From contig NZ_JAAUWT010000009.1 in the NCBI RefSeq assembly GCF_014694455.1, forward strand, positions 124,001-188,000: 64,000 bases of DNA, in the 5' to 3' direction. This document shows positions 9,218-16,244 of the stretch, piece after piece. How positions within the stretch are numbered: the first letter of the stretch is position 1; each line of letters begins with the position of its first letter. Below the pieces are notes generated by a model, which was given only the letters and a program-made list of their open reading frames with translations, made no database searches and was not told where the DNA came from. The position numbers and the translations under genes are program-made. The DNA is from Vibrio sp. S9_S30 (GTDB lineage Bacteria; Pseudomonadota; Gammaproteobacteria; Enterobacterales; Vibrionaceae).

Positions 9218-9239
9218 GAGCAAGAGATGGCTCATTTTT
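9218..9239 (+). terminator. possible terminator of the copper operon
   Basis: GAGC (9218-9221) pairs with GCTC (9230-9233), flanked by an A-run on the left and ATTTTT on the right. The stem is only 4 bp, so this is weak. Confidence 0.35.
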
Positions 9240-9314
9240 CTTATCCACATTGTTCATCAATAGCGTCTACGTCTTTATTTGAAAACGTCGGCTTTTGTCG
9301 AGACTGCATATTTC

Positions 9315-9375
9315 AATTTACAATGTAAATTTTACCTGAGATTGTAAGATGGCTACCCAACCGGAAGCCATCTTA
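9315..9375. promoter_or_regulatory. palindrome and hairpin between convergent genes
   Basis: AATTTAC-AAT-GTAAATT (9315-9331) is a perfect operator-like palindrome. TAAGATGGCT (9345-9354) pairs with AGCCATCTTA (9366-9375) as a 10-bp hairpin that could terminate transcription from either side. The role of the palindrome between two gene ends is unclear. Confidence 0.4.
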
Positions 9376-9460
9376 TAGCTTGCTAGCCATCCTAATGCTG
9401 TTGAATTTCTCACAATGGGATCTTTACGTCACAGTAAAAGCTTGAGATCGGAGGGGGCAT

Positions 9461-10711
9461 TTAAGAGACAGCAGAAGCATTGTTTATGTCAGATTGTCTA
9501 TCGCTAACAAATACCCAGATGGCGATTCCCAAAGTAACTAGAGGAAAAAGTGCAACCCACAGTAGTGCGTTCTCGACACCCACACTATGCCATAATGCGC
9601 CAATGCATATTGGAGTCAGCACACGAGAAATGCTTCCGACCATTTCATTGATGCCCATAAACTTCCCCTTTGAGTTTTCAGGGGAATGCGTAGAGATATG
9701 TGAGGGTAAAGAAATAGAAATGACGATCTCACCAAGTGTCCAAACGACAACGCTGGCCAATAGCCAATTGACCGAGAAACCCAAATAAATCATGAATAAT
9801 CCACTCGACCATAACAGAGACGATATTGCTAAGGCTTGATGGATTTTCATTTTCGACACGATGCGATTGAGCGGCAGGGAACCGATTAAGATAATGGCAC
9901 TGTTCAAACTGTATACCAGTCCCATAAACAGTGTTGCCGACATGAAAATGTTATTGACCAATAACGGCACCATATATTCAAGAGCAAACAAAGATGAAAT
10001 GAGAGGTAAGTTGCTGATACAAATAAGTGCAAGAATTGGCTGGGTACGCACGGCTTTCCAATAACTCAGTGAAGAGGCAGGGTTGGAGATATCTGGCTCC
10101 GAACCCTCGTTTTTTGAGTTATCGCTGATGGCTTCGTTTGAAAGTGGTACGAATGTATAGAAAGCCAAAATCAAAGCGCATATCAGTGACGTCCCCATAT
10201 CTACGTAAAACAATAGATGAAACGAATAGGTCATTAGCATGCTCGCTGCCAGTGGACCCAGCCCCATGCCGATGTTGATACAAAGGTAGTTCAGTGTGTA
10301 GCACAGTGAGCGTTCATCATGTGTTGAAAGTTGTGCGATCAGCAGGTTGTTGGCAGGACCAAACATTGACATACCAACTAAACCAATAAAAAGAGGAAGG
10401 GCATAGAAAAAAGCATGATCATAGCTGAAGGTTAACAAAAAATATCCCACGATATTCGTTATTAACGCAGTGACGAGAACGGGTTTAGCACCCACTTTAT
10501 CCACCAAGTAACCCGATAGCATGGCGCCAACAACTAGCCCTGTTGCACCAAGAGACAAAATTGTCCCAGACGCCACTAGGGAGACTTCCTTCTCGTTAAC
10601 CAAATACAAGCTGAAAAATGGAAATACAAACGTACCTAGCCGATTGATTAAACTGGCCGAAAAGAGAACGTACAGCTGCTTATTTAACTTAAAAATGGGC
10701 GAATCTAACAT
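9461..10711 (-). CDS. MFS exporter of the radical-SAM/ATP-grasp cluster
   Basis: A 416-residue major facilitator superfamily transporter with about 12 predicted membrane segments. The loop YLVDKVGAKPVLV matches the family's conserved cytoplasmic loop 2-3 motif, and the central loop (about 195-225) is polar. It is the last gene of a three-gene minus-strand unit: its ATG lies inside the end of the ATP-grasp gene (7-nt overlap), which shows co-expression. From context it most likely exports the product of the two enzymes, or provides self-resistance. Substrate not identifiable from sequence. Confidence 0.8.
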   Translation of the reverse strand: MLDSPIFKLNKQLYVLFSASLINRLGTFVFPFFSLYLVNEKEVSLVASGTILSLGATGLVVGAMLSGYLVDKVGAKPVLVTALITNIVGYFLLTFSYDHAFFYALPLFIGLVGMSMFGPANNLLIAQLSTHDERSLCYTLNYLCINIGMGLGPLAASMLMTYSFHLLFYVDMGTSLICALILAFYTFVPLSNEAISDNSKNEGSEPDISNPASSLSYWKAVRTQPILALICISNLPLISSLFALEYMVPLLVNNIFMSATLFMGLVYSLNSAIILIGSLPLNRIVSKMKIHQALAISSLLWSSGLFMIYLGFSVNWLLASVVVWTLGEIVISISLPSHISTHSPENSKGKFMGINEMVGSISRVLTPICIGALWHSVGVENALLWVALFPLVTLGIAIWVFVSDRQSDINNASAVS

Positions 10712-11964
10712 GGTGTATCCGTCTCGATGGAAAATAACGCTCTGATTCGTTTGAAGTCAGTATGGACATTGTGTTCGCTATCCCCATAAGACACGTAAAA
10801 ACCTTGTACCTGTGAACAATCTGTAGGTGGTTGAATCACATCGCCTACTTTTGTCCAAATCTCCGCCTCTAAGACTTCAGTCAGTTCGCTGAGTGCCTGA
10901 ACGTCCGAAACGTACTTCACTTCTCCGTATTGATGAGTGGTCAGGTATTCTGCGCCGACAGTGATATCGTTTGTCCAGCGCTCTGTTTGCGGTTTACCGA
11001 GTTCCGCCTTTGCCCATATGTCAATAACGTTCATACCTGACGCGTAAGTTAAGATGGAGACGATAGGACCACCGCCAAACCGAGCTGCACATTCCCCCAG
11101 ATAAACGTCACCGTCTTCCGTTAAGAAGAACTCGTTGTGAGTAATGCCCGTTTTCAAATTGAACCCATGCATTAGTTTTCGATTGGTCTCTAAAATATGG
11201 CTTTGAGCTTCGGTTCTATCTTTATTAATCGTGATAAGCCCCGGTTTCTCTTCCGTGTCTTTATAGTCAATGATGTTGTATGTGTATTTTGCGAGAGACT
11301 CAAATTTAACCTCGCCGTCGTGGAAAATCGCATCTATGCAGTAGTGCTCTCCGTGAACAAACTTCTCTACGCGATACGACTGTCGATCGTTTCGAATCTG
11401 TGCCCAAACATTCTCCAACTCTAGTGTGTTTGTGACTTTATAGGTGTCCTTGCACCCCATGCCGTCAAAGGGTTTGATCACGATTGGAAACTGCTCGGAT
11501 TCGACAAATTTCTCTATACATTGCTTGGTTAAAGGGAGCACACAGGGAGGAGTATTGACCCCCAATTCTTTGGCTCTTTGATGCATGGCATTTTTATTGC
11601 GAAAAAGGATCGCATCTTCTGGTAAAAGCCCAGATATATTGAGTTCTTCGCGAAGCTTGGCGGCTTCAAACGTATCCAATTCGTGAAAGGCGATGATTTT
11701 TGTTACCGAGTGATTTTGAATGATGTTTTGACAGCGTTCTTTTAGAGCAGTGTAATCATTCATATTCGTAGGGAATGCTTTTGTGCATAGCTCTGATAAC
11801 TGACTATTTAAATCACTCCAAGATTCATGAATTAAATAGGTATGGCATTCATTTTCAAATAAAGAACGTAAGAATACTTCGGCATACTTCTCATATATTG
11901 GTGTTGTGCCTCTAAATAAAATAATGGCACCAGTAGAAAATTTACGACTACGGTTGATAGGCAT
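10705..11964 (-). CDS. ATP-grasp amino-acid ligase-like enzyme
   Basis: A 419-residue ATP-grasp protein of the carbamoyl-phosphate-synthase/L-amino-acid-ligase type. Visible parts are an N-terminal pre-ATP domain, the nucleotide-binding loop FPIVIKPFDGMGCKDTYKV (about 167-185), the adenine-side VEKFVHGEHYCIDAIF, and the metal-binding end FFLTEDGDVYLGECAARFGGG (split over ATP-grasp strands). Such enzymes make amide bonds between an amino acid and a second carboxylate, as in BacD-like dipeptide synthesis. It lies between a radical SAM gene (26 nt upstream) and an MFS gene (overlapping), so it probably acts in a small biosynthetic pathway. The product is unknown. Confidence 0.75.
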   Translation of the reverse strand: MPINRSRKFSTGAIILFRGTTPIYEKYAEVFLRSLFENECHTYLIHESWSDLNSQLSELCTKAFPTNMNDYTALKERCQNIIQNHSVTKIIAFHELDTFEAAKLREELNISGLLPEDAILFRNKNAMHQRAKELGVNTPPCVLPLTKQCIEKFVESEQFPIVIKPFDGMGCKDTYKVTNTLELENVWAQIRNDRQSYRVEKFVHGEHYCIDAIFHDGEVKFESLAKYTYNIIDYKDTEEKPGLITINKDRTEAQSHILETNRKLMHGFNLKTGITHNEFFLTEDGDVYLGECAARFGGGPIVSILTYASGMNVIDIWAKAELGKPQTERWTNDITVGAEYLTTHQYGEVKYVSDVQALSELTEVLEAEIWTKVGDVIQPPTDCSQVQGFYVSYGDSEHNVHTDFKRIRALFSIETDTPC

Positions 11965-11990
11965 TGAATATTCCTTGATAATATTATTAC

Positions 11991-13445
11991 TTAGTTAAAT
12001 TCATCAATGATCTTTGTAGCAATCTGGCGATTATTGTGAAAACCTTTTGCTCTAATATTGTTTTCACCTAATAATTTTCCAAGTAAATATCCCTCATCTA
12101 TATATTCTTTAATAGTTTGTTTTCCTTCCTCCTTCTTTAAATCATAAACAATACGCCCCATAAATACCTCACCTAGTATAGAGAGTTCATATCGGTCTCC
12201 GGAGTCGACAATTAGCCCCTCCTCTATTAAACCTTTAAAGGTTTTTACCTGCTCTTCATCAATGGCGTTTTGCCTTAGCATTCGATTGTATTGTGACTTT
12301 AACAATCCTTCATGCCTTAGGGGGAATACCCAAAGTGCAGTATCTTCCTGCTTTCTAACGTTGCATTTGGGTAAAAATATGGCTTGTTTTTTCTTTTCTG
12401 TTTGTTCAATCCACTGGTTAATGTCTACTGTATTTTCGATGCGTACACCAGGTAAAGAGGAAATGGCCTGGGCACCTGCTGCGATTAGGAAATCGTCGCC
12501 ATCTGCCGTTCCAATGCACTCGTTGCCTTTCACCTTTTCCAATATTTCTTTGGGGATAGAATGCGCATCATAGTACGTATTGGTACCTCGACGTACCCAC
12601 CCATTTTTCTGCAGCGTGGCATAGGAATGCAATCGCATTTTTGCTTGTACATCTGGGGATGCTTGAGGTGGGATCTTTCCAGAAGACAAATCAGCTAATA
12701 AACTTGGTGCGGCGCCCGGTGTGAGTAAGTAAGTACTTATTGCATTGATACCAGGGTGGTTCATCATTGCTTGCAAGTCCTCATGGACATCATCTAGCGT
12801 TTGACCGGGTAGGCAAGTGATCAAATCAGCATTCACTATTGGGATACGACCATCGAGCATTGTGATCACCTTATCCAAGTGATTCAACTTGGCTGGCTGC
12901 TTCATGTATTTTCTGAGATGAGGCTTCGTCGTTTGTACGCCAAAACTGACTTTGGTGACCTCATGCTTAGCCAAAATATCAATAAAGTCTTTCTTTACTG
13001 TACTTAAGGTGAATTCAACCGATATTTCTGTATTGTCTGTCATGCCGTTTAGCTGTTTGACCTCGGTCAGGAGCGTGTCCATGTGCGTACCTATTAGATC
13101 AGGACTTCCTCCACCGATGTTGACAGACTCTATATTTATATCTGCTGTTTTTGTCTTTTTTAGTAAGTCTTTAAGTTGCCAAATCAAAAGTTCAGTGTAT
13201 TTCTCTGCTTCTTTCCAGCTTATATTATTCCCTCCCGAAAATGCGCAAAATGAACATAACTGTGCACAATAGGGAATATGTAAATAGAGTTGTAATTTTG
13301 AGTTTTCAGTCGGCTTTGATGCCATCATGGCATTTAAAATATCACTTTCTGTAAATTGGTTTTGATCAGGTAGCATCCAATAGTCTATAGTATTTCTAGC
13401 CAGATGAGAGTAACGAGTATTGAGTAGCGTATTAAAATTTGACAT
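11991..13445 (-). CDS. HemN/HemW-like radical SAM enzyme
   Basis: A 484-residue radical SAM protein with the cluster motif CAQLCSFC (C60, C64, C67; CX3CX2C) inside LHIPYC, which is the HemN/HemW style rather than the general form. A GGGSPDL motif (about 112) follows, then a TIM-barrel with VSFGVQTTKPHLRKYMKQP and a C-terminal winged-helix-like part (about 390-484). Members of this superfamily include true coproporphyrinogen oxidases, haem chaperones, and class C methyltransferases or cyclopropanases of antibiotic pathways. The pairing with an ATP-grasp ligase and an exporter argues for a secondary-metabolite role, not haem synthesis. The start ATG 13445 has GGAAG upstream. The gene is AT-rich compared with the copper operon. 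Confidence 0.78.
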   Translation of the reverse strand: MSNFNTLLNTRYSHLARNTIDYWMLPDQNQFTESDILNAMMASKPTENSKLQLYLHIPYCAQLCSFCAFSGGNNISWKEAEKYTELLIWQLKDLLKKTKTADINIESVNIGGGSPDLIGTHMDTLLTEVKQLNGMTDNTEISVEFTLSTVKKDFIDILAKHEVTKVSFGVQTTKPHLRKYMKQPAKLNHLDKVITMLDGRIPIVNADLITCLPGQTLDDVHEDLQAMMNHPGINAISTYLLTPGAAPSLLADLSSGKIPPQASPDVQAKMRLHSYATLQKNGWVRRGTNTYYDAHSIPKEILEKVKGNECIGTADGDDFLIAAGAQAISSLPGVRIENTVDINQWIEQTEKKKQAIFLPKCNVRKQEDTALWVFPLRHEGLLKSQYNRMLRQNAIDEEQVKTFKGLIEEGLIVDSGDRYELSILGEVFMGRIVYDLKKEEGKQTIKEYIDEGYLLGKLLGENNIRAKGFHNNRQIATKIIDEFN

Positions 13446-13952
13446 AGTATCTTCCAGTTTGAACTATATTATTACTACTTTTAAGTATTAGGATTTTTCT
13501 CCGTGTCTCATATACTTCATATTGGAGTATTTATTACGTGTAGAAGTAGATATTAGCGATTACTTGTACCAGTAGCTGTGGATTCAATAATATGAGGTCA
13601 CTAATGTATGAAACTATAGCTCTATAACAAATTCAATGCTCTTCAATGAGTTTCTATGCGACAGGTGTAATTTTTTAACATAATTGTTACATTGATCTAA
13701 GATGCTATTCACCTTTATGCAACACTGTCTCATCATTAATAAAGCCGCGAGGGAGCATCGGTTTACTCGATTTTCACGTATCTCTTTTTTGGTAATAACT
13801 CCTTGCTTTATCAGGCATTTTGTCTGACTGATGCGATAACCTTCCGTACTTTTTAAGATCGCTTATACGTTCAAGTGTGGTTTTGGGTAGTTTTCGCATC
13901 ACTTTATGTTTTATTGCGAATATCTTTTGTATTGTAGGGGCGATTTCTTACT
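13446..13952. other. AT-rich intergenic region between divergent units
   Basis: About 500 bases between the radical-SAM cluster (minus) and the MerR gene (plus). It must hold the promoter of the minus-strand cluster, but I saw no convincing -35/-10 pair or operator. No gene-like frame with a ribosome-binding site was found. Confidence 0.5.
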
Positions 13953-13970
13953 TAACCTCAGTTGAGGTTA
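13953..13970 (+). promoter_or_regulatory. perfect palindrome upstream of merR-like gene
   Basis: TAACCTCA-GT-TGAGGTTA, 8-bp arms around a 2-bp centre, 38 nt before the merR-like start codon. CCTCA/TGAGG half-sites are typical of MerR-family operators (SoxR-like boxes), so autoregulation is likely. Confidence 0.6.
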
Positions 13971-14008
13971 TTTACACTTCTGTCACATTTAAAAAAGGAA
14001 GATCCGCT

Positions 14009-14386
14009 GTGTACATTGGAGAGCTATCGAAAAAGACCGGAGTCAGCGTTAAAGCGATTCGACATTATGAAGACATTGCGTTGATCAAACCACCCCTGCG
14101 TGATGGTAAGTATCGGGTTTACGATGACAGCTATGTTCAAGTGCTAAGCATGATCAAAGTGGCGAAAGGGCTAGGGTTCACCTTAGAGGAGCTTCGAACC
14201 ATTGCGAAAGCCAAAACACAGGAAGGCTTGGTGCCGATGGATTTGTTGAAAGCCGAACTGCAAAAAAAGCGCACCGATATTCTCATCAAGAAAGCGGAAT
14301 TGGAAAAAAGGCTCGAAGAGATGGACGAGTTGGAAATCAGTGTTCAGCTTTACAATCAGTGTCTTTTGGAAAACAGCAATAAATAA
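14009..14386 (+). CDS. MerR-family transcriptional regulator
   Basis: A 125-residue MerR-family activator. The N-terminal winged helix reads YIGELSKKTGVSVKAIRHYE, then GKYRVYDDSYVQVLSMIKVAKGLGFTLEEL, then a long dimerisation helix (about 75-112). There is no cysteine pair at the C-terminus like CueR or ZntR, so a metal effector is unlikely. The longer frame from 13877 would run through the palindromic operator; GTG at 14009 is preferred because AAGGAAG precedes it and the protein then begins exactly at the conserved fold. It sits directly before the SDR gene, whose promoter has MerR-type architecture. Confidence 0.82.
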   Translation: MYIGELSKKTGVSVKAIRHYEDIALIKPPLRDGKYRVYDDSYVQVLSMIKVAKGLGFTLEELRTIAKAKTQEGLVPMDLLKAELQKKRTDILIKKAELEKRLEEMDELEISVQLYNQCLLENSNK

Positions 14387-14405
14387 ATTTTTTGGTAAAT
14401 AAGCC

Positions 14406-14436
14406 TTGACTCTCCCCTATACGGGAGACTTTAGGA
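14406..14436 (+). promoter_or_regulatory. MerR-type promoter of the SDR gene
   Basis: TTGACT (14406-14411) and TTAGGA (14431-14436) are 19 bp apart. The spacer holds the inverted repeat TCTCCC/GGGAGA (14411-14416 and 14423-14428). Together with the adjacent MerR-family gene this predicts activation by that regulator. Confidence 0.7.
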
Positions 14437-14471
14437 TGAAGACCTCAACAGACAACACAGAGGTCAACATT

Positions 14472-15248
14472 ATGAAAACCGCATTCATCACAGGCGCAAC
14501 ATCTGGCATTGGTTTCGAATTCGCCAAATCCCTTTCTGAACAAGGCTATACATTGATCGTCCACGGGCGCAACCCTCAGAAACTGGCAGAGCTCGAACGC
14601 CAAATTGAAGGCGTCACCCAAACCATTTGTGCTGACCTGTCCCATCCGGCTACGCATGCCAAGGTGATTCAACAGCTTGAAGCCTATTCCAACCCCATCG
14701 ATGTGGCCATTAATAATGCGGGGTATGGCTTGTATGGTCCTCATATCGAGCACACACCGACACAAATACAACAAATGGTGTCGGTCAATGTGCTAGCGCT
14801 GACTTCCTTGAGTGAATACTTTGTCAGACGAATGGCAACACAAGGCAAAGGGTATCTAATGAACGTAGCGTCCACCGCTGCTTACCAGCCACAGCCTTAT
14901 ATGGCAGCCTATGCCGCTAGCAAAGCGTATGTCGCCAGCTTTACTGAAGCTTTAGCCGTTGAAATGAAAGACAAAGGTGTGAACATCACCTGCTTGTCAC
15001 CGGGGCGAACGGATACGGGCTTCTTTACGTTCGATGGCAAGGATGAGTCGAGCTCTGGCACGGGGACATTTGCCGCAAAATACCGAGTCAGTCCAGCGAA
15101 AGTTGCACAGAAAGGATTGGATGCCTTGTTCAAAGGGCGTTTTAGAGAGATTCCATTTCTGGACAACAAATTCTACGTTTTCTTGAATCGAATTCTGCCT
15201 AAAAATGGGGTGTTAATGATGTACAGTAATGCGATGAAGAATGTATAA
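14472..15248 (+). CDS. short-chain dehydrogenase/reductase (intact copy)
   Basis: A 258-residue classical SDR oxidoreductase. It has the cofactor motif TGATSGIGFEFAKSL (residues about 7-21), NNAGYG (about 85-90), catalytic Ser in VASTAAYQ and YAASKAY (YxxxK). The ATG at 14472 is preferred over 14406 or 14436 because the predicted -10 covers 14431-14436, AGAGGT precedes 14472, and the fold begins immediately. The substrate is unknown; MerR control suggests a response to a small organic or oxidative signal. The last 330 bp (14919-15248) are duplicated at 22654-22983 with only six differences counted by eye. Confidence 0.85.
   Translation: MKTAFITGATSGIGFEFAKSLSEQGYTLIVHGRNPQKLAELERQIEGVTQTICADLSHPATHAKVIQQLEAYSNPIDVAINNAGYGLYGPHIEHTPTQIQQMVSVNVLALTSLSEYFVRRMATQGKGYLMNVASTAAYQPQPYMAAYAASKAYVASFTEALAVEMKDKGVNITCLSPGRTDTGFFTFDGKDESSSGTGTFAAKYRVSPAKVAQKGLDALFKGRFREIPFLDNKFYVFLNRILPKNGVLMMYSNAMKNV
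14919..15248 (+). repeat. left copy of 330-bp direct repeat (SDR 3' end)
   Basis: Same orientation and length as 22654-22983, with no indels and six mismatches seen by eye. The two copies bracket the peptide/TPR/S9 cluster, about 7.4 kb apart. Confidence 0.92.
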
Positions 15249-16008
15249 AATCAAGACTATTTGATACAACGACTGAGTGCATATTGGAAAGGATGGAAAC
15301 GGTTTTACTCAAGTTTCCTTTTCTTCCCCCTAAATTCAGGAGTTTGAGTCAGTATGGAAAAATTAAATTGCTCGCTTGCCCCTTTTACGAAAGATGTGAA
15401 CGCTTTATCCATGCAGCAGACAAAGCGGCAGAAAAGAATGCAGATACTCAGCCAAATACATCCGTTTTTTCGTTCAACATAGTAAGCAATTGTGGTTGCC
15501 AGTAAGTTTGAATGCTTGAGAGTAAAAAGCCGTGAATGATCTGTAAGCCCGAAACGTGTTTGAGTATTGGATGCTGAATACAAGCCATCAATCGCTGTTT
15601 TTATGGCGTTTACATCGGACTTTTTTCCCGAATCGGCTGCTTTATCTCACCTTCATGGAAACGAAAAGGGACGGAAATACCCAGAATCAAATGCATTGTG
15701 AACGCCACGATAAGTACCCAGTGATAAGGGGAGTCGCTAGCGCAGGAGGCGTACGCAAGTTTTTAAAACCCTCTCGCATCTTATAGCAGTGCCATGGTGA
15801 GTTTTTTTGATGCCGACATGAACTTACCGTTCATAAGCGAACTTGCACCAGCGTAAATCAAGAAAAAGCCCTACAAATAGTATTGATAATTATTTGTTGG
15901 GTATAAGTCAATATTATTGTGGTGCGACACGTACCAGACTGAATTAATACAATAATCAATTGCATGCATAAGTGATATTTCTCATACTGTAGTTAACAAT
16001 TATATTTT
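15249..16008. other. intergenic stretch with possible gene remnant
   Basis: About 760 bases after the intact SDR gene. On the minus strand, a frame ending at 15610-15612 reads YHWVLIVAFTMHLILG and continues ISVPFRFHEG (part of one segment), which looks like the last membrane helix of some protein, but it has no start or ribosome-binding site. I take it as a possible relic. From about 15890 the DNA becomes AT-rich toward the peptide promoter. Confidence 0.35.
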
Positions 16009-16051
16009 ATTGTTTTTTTATTGTTTTTTTATTGTTTTTAGTTTGTATAGT
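16009..16051 (+). promoter_or_regulatory. phased T-tract repeats and -10-like box before the peptide gene
   Basis: Three copies of ATTGTTTTTTT begin at 16009, 16020 and 16031 (last copy imperfect). The 11-bp period is close to one helical turn, which predicts intrinsically bent DNA. A TATAGT box (16046-16051) follows as a likely -10. Such curvature is common at H-NS-silenced or strongly activated promoters. Confidence 0.55.
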
Positions 16052-16106
16052 GTTCTTGCTTTATGAGAAAGCTAAGTCAAACAAAACTTAAAATAAGGAA
16101 ATTACA

Positions 16107-16184
16107 ATGAAGAAATCTATGTTGAAAAAACTACCAAAACTAAACAAGAAAGTAAGAACAACTACTCCATATCAAGCAGCATAA
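16107..16184 (+). CDS. 25-residue basic peptide, candidate precursor or signal peptide
   Basis: A 25-codon frame that begins MKKSMLKKLPKL and ends TTTPYQAA, with stop TAA. AAGGAA (16095-16100) lies 6 nt before the ATG, an excellent ribosome-binding site. The peptide has seven Lys and one Arg in its first 17 residues, then a neutral, Thr/Pro-rich C-terminus, which looks like a basic leader followed by a short core. It is not a recognised family to me. It follows a strong AT-rich promoter region and is itself followed, 14 nt after the stop, by a terminator-like hairpin and then genes for a TPR ATPase, an exporter and a prolyl-oligopeptidase. That layout fits a processed and exported peptide. 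A regulatory leader peptide is the alternative. Confidence 0.6.
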   Translation: MKKSMLKKLPKLNKKVRTTTPYQAA

Positions 16185-16198
16185 TGGAATAGTGAAAT

Positions 16199-16233
16199 AA
16201 TAGGTTGGATGCAATCCAACCTATTTTATTTTT
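16199..16233 (+). terminator. attenuator-like hairpin after the peptide gene
   Basis: AATAGGTTGGAT (16199-16210) and ATCCAACCTATT (16214-16225) form a perfect 12-bp stem around a 3-nt loop, followed by TTATTTTT. The next gene's GGAGG lies just after. Partial termination here would make far more peptide mRNA than enzyme mRNA. Confidence 0.78.
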
Positions 16234-16244
16234 GGAGGTATATG

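Noticed and set aside
13488..13520. Ten-codon minus-strand frame (begins MKYMRHGEK) upstream of the radical SAM gene, considered as a precursor peptide
   Set aside because: No ribosome-binding site and very short; likely chance.
15284..15583. Two overlapping frames on both strands in the SDR-to-peptide gap
   Set aside because: No ribosome-binding site, unusual composition and no membrane or domain signature.
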